Below, piece by piece: positions 59,995 to 64,000 of a DNA stretch of 64,000 nucleotides. How positions within the stretch are numbered: position 1 is the stretch's first letter; each line of letters starts with the position of its first letter. The notes beneath the pieces were generated by a model that was not told the DNA's origin, made no database searches, and saw nothing but the letters and a program-made list of their open reading frames with translations. This DNA comes from Rhynchopus sp. YZ270_cl-10 (Eukaryota > Euglenozoa > Diplonemea > Diplonemida > Diplonemidae). The position numbers and the translations under genes were made by a program. The DNA lies in contig OZ037868.1 of the NCBI GenBank assembly GCA_964035575.1, forward strand, positions 558,001 to 622,000, in the 5' to 3' direction.

Positions 59995-60166
59995 TATACC
60001 ACAGGTCCCTGCTGTTCTATTTTATTTTCGTTTGTCGCGTCTTTTTTTCTTTTATCTTTGTGTTTTTTTATGGTTCACTTTTTGGTCAAATTACAAAACA
60101 TTATTTTTGACCCGCCCATCGCATCATCGCATCATTGCCTCCTTATCAGAATTTTAAAGGAAAAGG

Positions 60167-63100
60167 TCATTGCGCTGTGCCTCGCGAGGATTTACTCTTG
60201 CTTCGTTTTCCTTGAATATCGGTGAGGCTGTAGCCGCCTTCACCTCGGGCGACTTTCATTTCGTCCATCAAATCGTCCGCTTCAGTTTGTGTGACAGCGC
60301 CATTGGTGAGCATCTTTTGCGCAACGCAGAGGCCATCATCAATGTCTGCCTTGAGACGTGTGTAGCTGAGGCCGTGCACCGCACAGAATAGACGTAGGAT
60401 GCGGAGCTTCATACGCACCACAGCATCGTCGTGTGCAGGCTTCGCCAGGTGCGGGGTAGTGCTGTCGGCTGGTAATGGTTCACCTCGGCAGAACTCTCCC
60501 CAATGTGTTATCTGTTGTGGTGGTGGTGGTTGTGGTACGTAAACCCGGAAAAAGTGGAAATAATGTGAATGGTTATCAACCAAAAGGAATGTTAAATTCG
60601 TTGAGATGTGCATTGTGAAAAGGGGAAGGGGAAGGGGAAGGGGGGGGAATACCTGCTCGAAGTGGAAGTGGCAGATCTCAATGCGTTCCCTGCGCTTGAG
60701 CTTGTTTACGTACTCTATTGCTCGGCGGCGTCGGTACGCTGCAGCGATGTAGGTGCTTGCGAAGTACTGATCAACGGTGACACGGCGTTGCCGGACACGC
60801 AGGATGGGGAGGTCGTTGATGTCGGGGAAGGCCTGCCGCCAGCTGTCCTCTTGGTCGCGCAGGTCGCTGTGCTCAAGGGAGTCCTGCCACTTCTCGTTCA
60901 TCACGTGGCGTGCAAGCGGAATGATCGTCTCAATAAAGTGAATCGCACCGCCATGCTCAGGAATGCAATAATTCCCCGTACGCTTCAAAATCTCTATACG
61001 CGAAGTACGTCTGCTGATGCCCAAAGGCGGGCCAAGACGCTCCAAGAACTTCGGCAGCTGCAACGTCTTGATTGTGAGCTGTGCCGCAGGGTCAAAGTCC
61101 GCCCAAATATCAATAAATTTGTGAAGGTCGTTGAAGCGCAGCTCGGACTTCTCAATCTGCATTGTTGTCCCAAAGTTGTCGAGGATGATCGCCACGAAGA
61201 GGTTCGTCAGCACGAACCCTGCCATCAACAGGAACGAGATGTAGTACAGCGGCGCCGTCTGCGAGTACCCACAGTCCTGCACGGGAGGGTTTGGGTCGCA
61301 GTCAGGGTATTCTACCATGGTGTCGCGCATAACGCCGTTCCAGTTCTCCCCAGTCACCATCCGGAACAGCAGCAGAATCGCAGATGTGAAAGTCTCAAAG
61401 TTCGTGTGGTAATTCAAATACTCACCTTTCCGAACACGAGAAAACAAATTCACCCCTACAATCGCAAAGATGAAGAAGAGCAGCCCCAAAAACGCGCCTA
61501 TATTCGCAATAGACGGAAGCGAATACCACACTGTCTCCAACAGAATACGGACATCCCGGGCAGCTTTGACGAGCCTCAAAATCCGCATAATTCTAAAAAT
61601 TCTGAAGACTCGCAAAATCGACGCGTTTATTGGCAGCCCTGTGGACTGAAACGTCACCAAGAAGACATCCAGGGCGGACAGCAGCACGAGGAAGAAGTCA
61701 AAGCGGTTCCACGAATCTTTAAAATACGACACACCGTACGCTGTTAGCTTCATGACAGCCTCGCAGGCGAAGACGGCAGAGAACATCCAATTTCCTGTTT
61801 CTAGGGCAAGGGTGAGGCCTTCGGGCATGTTGTGGTGCTCAATGGACATGAGGATGACGTTGAGGGTGATGCAGGCACCAATGACCATCTCGAACGCCCA
61901 CGTTGTGACGAGAGAGTAGATCCAGCGACGTCGCGGGTCTGCAGGGACAACCATCTTGACAACAGGCTTGAAGTTGAGCATCATCCGCTGGGTCTCGATC
62001 CACAGCTTCTGCTCGCCGGAGAGGAAGTGCAGGCCGTCCTCTCGCACCTTCACCTCGTTGTAGTTGTGTATGACAACACCGACGAAAAGGTTCAACACAA
62101 AGAACGACCCGACCACAACGAAGGCAACGAAGAAGAGGCCTACGTACATATTGTTGTCTCTGATGGGTGCGTGCTCCTTCGAAACAGCGTCGATGGAGGA
62201 GTACATAATCGACGACCACAGCTCGAGCGTGGAGACCTCAAAGAGCGTGAGCAGGGAGGAGAAGATGTTGTCGAAGTTCTGCGGGTTTTTGTTCCTCCAG
62301 CGCCGCATCGTCATGGCGCCGTCCTCTCCTGGGTACCACCCGTAGCATGCTTCCCTATTAAGGATATGCACATCCGTGCAAAAATAAAGCTGCCCAGCCA
62401 ACAACTGCACCCCAAGAATGCCAAACACCAAAAACACCAGAAACGAGATGACAGCGACATTCCCAATCCCCCCAATCGACTGCATCAATGTGATCACCAC
62501 CATCCGCAGGCCTCTATTCCTCGAGATCACCCTCAAAGGACGCAACGCACGAAACGTTCGAAAAACCTTCAAAAAATCAAGCGAAGACGACGAAGACGCC
62601 AAGGCAAGAGACAGCACAGAGAAGATCACAATCAACCCATCCATAATATTCCATGAGTCACGCAAATACGGCGGATCTGGGTCAGACTTTCCAAAGATAA
62701 GCCCAAAGGCAACGAGCTTTGTCATCATCTCCAAGACGAATATAGAGGTAAACACGATGTTGCAAACATCCAGCGCAGTGAGGAAGTTTGAGGAGTACTT
62801 CGAAAGGTCGTTCTCAAGCGCCATCATGACGGAGGAGACTATGATGCAGACGAGAATGAAGTTTTCAAAGTTGGGTGTCTTTGCGATTTTGCAGCAGAGG
62901 AGACGGATGCGGTTTCGTGGACCAAACAGGCACAGCGAATTCCCACCATTCGTCTTCAGATCTGGTGGTTTGTTTGCTGATACGAATGAAAGCAGCCCTT
63001 TGCCCACCACCTCCTCACCTACCCGCAGGTTTGCGATTACCAACTGTTTGTCAAGGTCTTCTAGGATGGACTCGAGGGGGCGTTCCATCCATTCTTGTAC

Positions 63101-64000
63101 GCGGACTTCGAGGAGCAGACCTACCTCCCACATATTGGAGAGGTGCCGCTCGACGTAGGCCTCGCTTCGGAGAAAGGCTTCGGAGCGGCGCTTCAGGTCG
63201 CAGCGCATGTCTTGTATGGTGCAGCGGAGGCGGGCACTGCGCATTTTGCGTAGCTGGATGCGCTCGCAGACGTCTTTGTGTGAGGAGGAGGCAGAGGTGT
63301 CGCAGAGGGCAAGCTGCATAGGAAGGACGACGCGTTCGTCGCAGTCGGGGCACACATAGCTCTCCCCTTGCTGCACAGAGTTCAGGAGTTTGTTGAAATG
63401 CTGGTTGCGGATAAGCTCCTGCTCCTCCTCACCCAGCTCCGCAAAGTGTTCATCCTGAAGGGACTTAGTAAAGTCGACTTTGGTGCGGCGTGAGGACGCA
63501 CCGTCGTGGGGTGCGCTGCTTGCAACGATGTGGGTCGCTTCCTTCATGTCCCTCAAGGATCCCTGTTTGATCAATGTGCGCCGCAGGTCGAATGCAGAGA
63601 TGACGTGGCTTGGGGGGAGGAAGTTTGTGTGCTCCGGGTCGTGGGGTTTGAAAGGCGAGGACAAGCCTGTGGAGACCCCCATGCCCGCTGCGGCAGCAGT
63701 GTTCTGTTGTTGCACGACGTTGAAGAGGAGGGAGGCGCGGCGCACAACGGGGTCAGACATGAGGGACTGTCGGGCACGTTCGTCGGCAAGGATCGCTTCC
63801 GGAGGGGTGATCTCGTTGACACCTTCGTCGTCGTCTTCATTATCGGAGGTTGACATGCTTGTGTCAAATGATTGGATGAGAATCGCGAGGAAGAGGTTCA
63901 ATATAAGAAAGTCCCCACACACCACTAGGGTCAGGAAGTAGATAGAGGAGCCCTTCCCGACAGACCGCATGGCGTCCCACATGATGTTCACCCAGTCGTC
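60167..64000 (-). CDS. Four-domain voltage-gated cation channel, alpha subunit, 3' part (two exons here)
   Basis: The window begins inside the pore of a domain, probably II (DDWVNIMWD, followed by S6 FLTLVVCGDFLILNLFLAIL). Then come a long cytosolic linker with two CPDC-type Cys; domain III with S4 FLKVFRTFRALRPLRVISRN and pore VSTLELWSSIMY; domain IV with S4 SILRVFRIFRIMRILRLVKA and pore TGENWNGVMRD; an EF-hand-like segment (FIDIWADFDPAAQLTI); and an IQ-like stretch (STYIAAAYRRRRAIEYVNKL). Visible selectivity positions are Asp, Glu and Glu, in keeping with a calcium channel. Exon 2 (60511-60167) follows a 141-base intron that starts GTATTC, contains GGGGAA repeats on the plus strand and ends in a CCACCACCACAACAG acceptor. 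1230 residues are in the window. A plasma or ciliary membrane location is likely. Confidence 0.92.
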   Translation of the reverse strand, partial: DDWVNIMWDAMRSVGKGSSIYFLTLVVCGDFLILNLFLAILIQSFDTSMSTSDNEDDDEGVNEITPPEAILADERARQSLMSDPVVRRASLLFNVVQQQNTAAAAGMGVSTGLSSPFKPHDPEHTNFLPPSHVISAFDLRRTLIKQGSLRDMKEATHIVASSAPHDGASSRRTKVDFTKSLQDEHFAELGEEEQELIRNQHFNKLLNSVQQGESYVCPDCDERVVLPMQLALCDTSASSSHKDVCERIQLRKMRSARLRCTIQDMRCDLKRRSEAFLRSEAYVERHLSNMWEVGLLLEVRVQEWMERPLESILEDLDKQLVIANLRVGEEVVGKGLLSFVSANKPPDLKTNGGNSLCLFGPRNRIRLLCCKIAKTPNFENFILVCIIVSSVMMALENDLSKYSSNFLTALDVCNIVFTSIFVLEMMTKLVAFGLIFGKSDPDPPYLRDSWNIMDGLIVIFSVLSLALASSSSSLDFLKVFRTFRALRPLRVISRNRGLRMVVITLMQSIGGIGNVAVISFLVFLVFGILGVQLLAGQLYFCTDVHILNREACYGWYPGEDGAMTMRRWRNKNPQNFDNIFSSLLTLFEVSTLELWSSIMYSSIDAVSKEHAPIRDNNMYVGLFFVAFVVVGSFFVLNLFVGVVIHNYNEVKVREDGLHFLSGEQKLWIETQRMMLNFKPVVKMVVPADPRRRWIYSLVTTWAFEMVIGACITLNVILMSIEHHNMPEGLTLALETGNWMFSAVFACEAVMKLTAYGVSYFKDSWNRFDFFLVLLSALDVFLVTFQSTGLPINASILRVFRIFRIMRILRLVKAARDVRILLETVWYSLPSIANIGAFLGLLFFIFAIVGVNLFSRVRKGEYLNYHTNFETFTSAILLLFRMVTGENWNGVMRDTMVEYPDCDPNPPVQDCGYSQTAPLYYISFLLMAGFVLTNLFVAIILDNFGTTMQIEKSELRFNDLHKFIDIWADFDPAAQLTIKTLQLPKFLERLGPPLGISRRTSRIEILKRTGNYCIPEHGGAIHFIETIIPLARHVMNEKWQDSLEHSDLRDQEDSWRQAFPDINDLPILRVRQRRVTVDQYFASTYIAAAYRRRRAIEYVNKLKRRERIEICHFHFEQVFPPLPLPLPLFTMHISTNLTFLLVDNHSHYFHFFRVYVPQPPPPQQITHWGEFCRGEPLPADSTTPHLAKPAHDDAVVRMKLRILRLFCAVHGLSYTRLKADIDDGLCVAQKMLTNGAVTQTEADDLMDEMKVARGEGGYSLTDIQGKRSKSKSSRGTAQ
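60514..60535. repeat. GGT/CCA microsatellite at an intron 3' end
   Basis: TTGTGGTGGTGGTGGTTGTGG on the plus strand, i.e. CCA units on the coding strand directly before the acceptor ACAACAG of the last channel exon. Confidence 0.75.

Noticed and set aside
61839-62656. Long plus-strand frames opposite the channel gene (up to 379 codons, 60608-62656)
   Set aside because: Antisense shadows of a well-supported coding region with conserved channel motifs.
1-64000. CRISPR array, bacterial operon signals, Shine-Dalgarno sites
   Set aside because: The tandem repeats are coding LRR repeats or microsatellites. Introns, tRNA-Sec structure and rRNA text show a eukaryotic nuclear sequence.

Overview
This window looks like nuclear DNA of a flagellated protist, most probably a euglenozoan that carries ordinary cis-introns (diplonemid-like is my best guess; this is inference). 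Four observations support it. (1) Every protein-coding gene I can defend lies on the minus strand, as in the long directional gene clusters of Euglenozoa. (2) Many start codons are preceded within a few to about 60 bases by a pyrimidine tract ending in AG, as expected for spliced-leader trans-splicing. (3) A small-subunit rRNA fragment at about 17.35-17.72 kb has the euglenozoan-like wording after the universal TTTGACTCAACACGGG block. (4) There is a eukaryotic-type tRNA-Sec, and several proteins carry cytoskeletal or docking domains. About half of the genes have short cis-introns, nearly all starting GTATG. Exon joins were chosen so that frame is kept, and none was checked against RNA.

Layout, from low to high coordinates (transcription runs from high to low): glutamine synthetase (partial, 0-0.6 kb); an adenosine kinase fused to an N-terminal RIIa/Dpy-30-like segment (2.3-4.5); tRNA-Sec copy 1 (5.5); a ubiquitin-like plus BspA-type LRR protein (5.7-8.6); an F-box/ankyrin-like protein (10-11.9); a repeat island (12-15.3); an F-box multi-membrane protein (15.4-17.1); LSU and SSU rRNA fragments in opposite orientation (17.2-17.8); tRNA-Sec copy 2 (18.2); an LYR-type small protein (18.5-18.9); repeats and an apparently complete Tc1/mariner element (20.8-22.4); a multi-membrane protein (23.9-25.3); a secreted EEP-family phosphodiesterase/nuclease (26.1-27.3); a small membrane protein and a large SMPD4-like protein that may be one gene (28.1-32.6); an EF-hand/coiled-coil protein (32.9-34.6); an unknown four-exon gene (36.7-38.2); a degenerate receiver-domain protein (39.5-41.1); a terminal-inverted-repeat element (41.2-42.0); a Patched/NPC1-like sterol-sensing-domain transporter (43-46.1); a coiled-coil SPRY protein (46.7-48.9); a GnT-IV-like glycosyltransferase (49.1-50.3); an unknown four-exon gene (50.9-52.7); a DAO-family FAD oxidoreductase (53-54.5); a coiled-coil protein (55.4-56.0); a PDZ protein (56.3-56.8); a repeat-rich stretch with a plus-strand coding remnant (57-60); and the 3' part of a four-domain voltage-gated cation channel (60.2-64).

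The genes do not form an obvious pathway; they sit together as in a polycistronic array. The most interesting signal lies between and inside them: short hairpin elements of about 40 bp (sense-strand core AAGGTGACTAAGC-ACGAGAG-GCTTAG, with a related second form) occur about twenty times. All copies I found have the same orientation relative to transcription, and many lie just 3' of stop codons or inside introns. Palindromic or inverted-repeat elements without coding capacity are also abundant.
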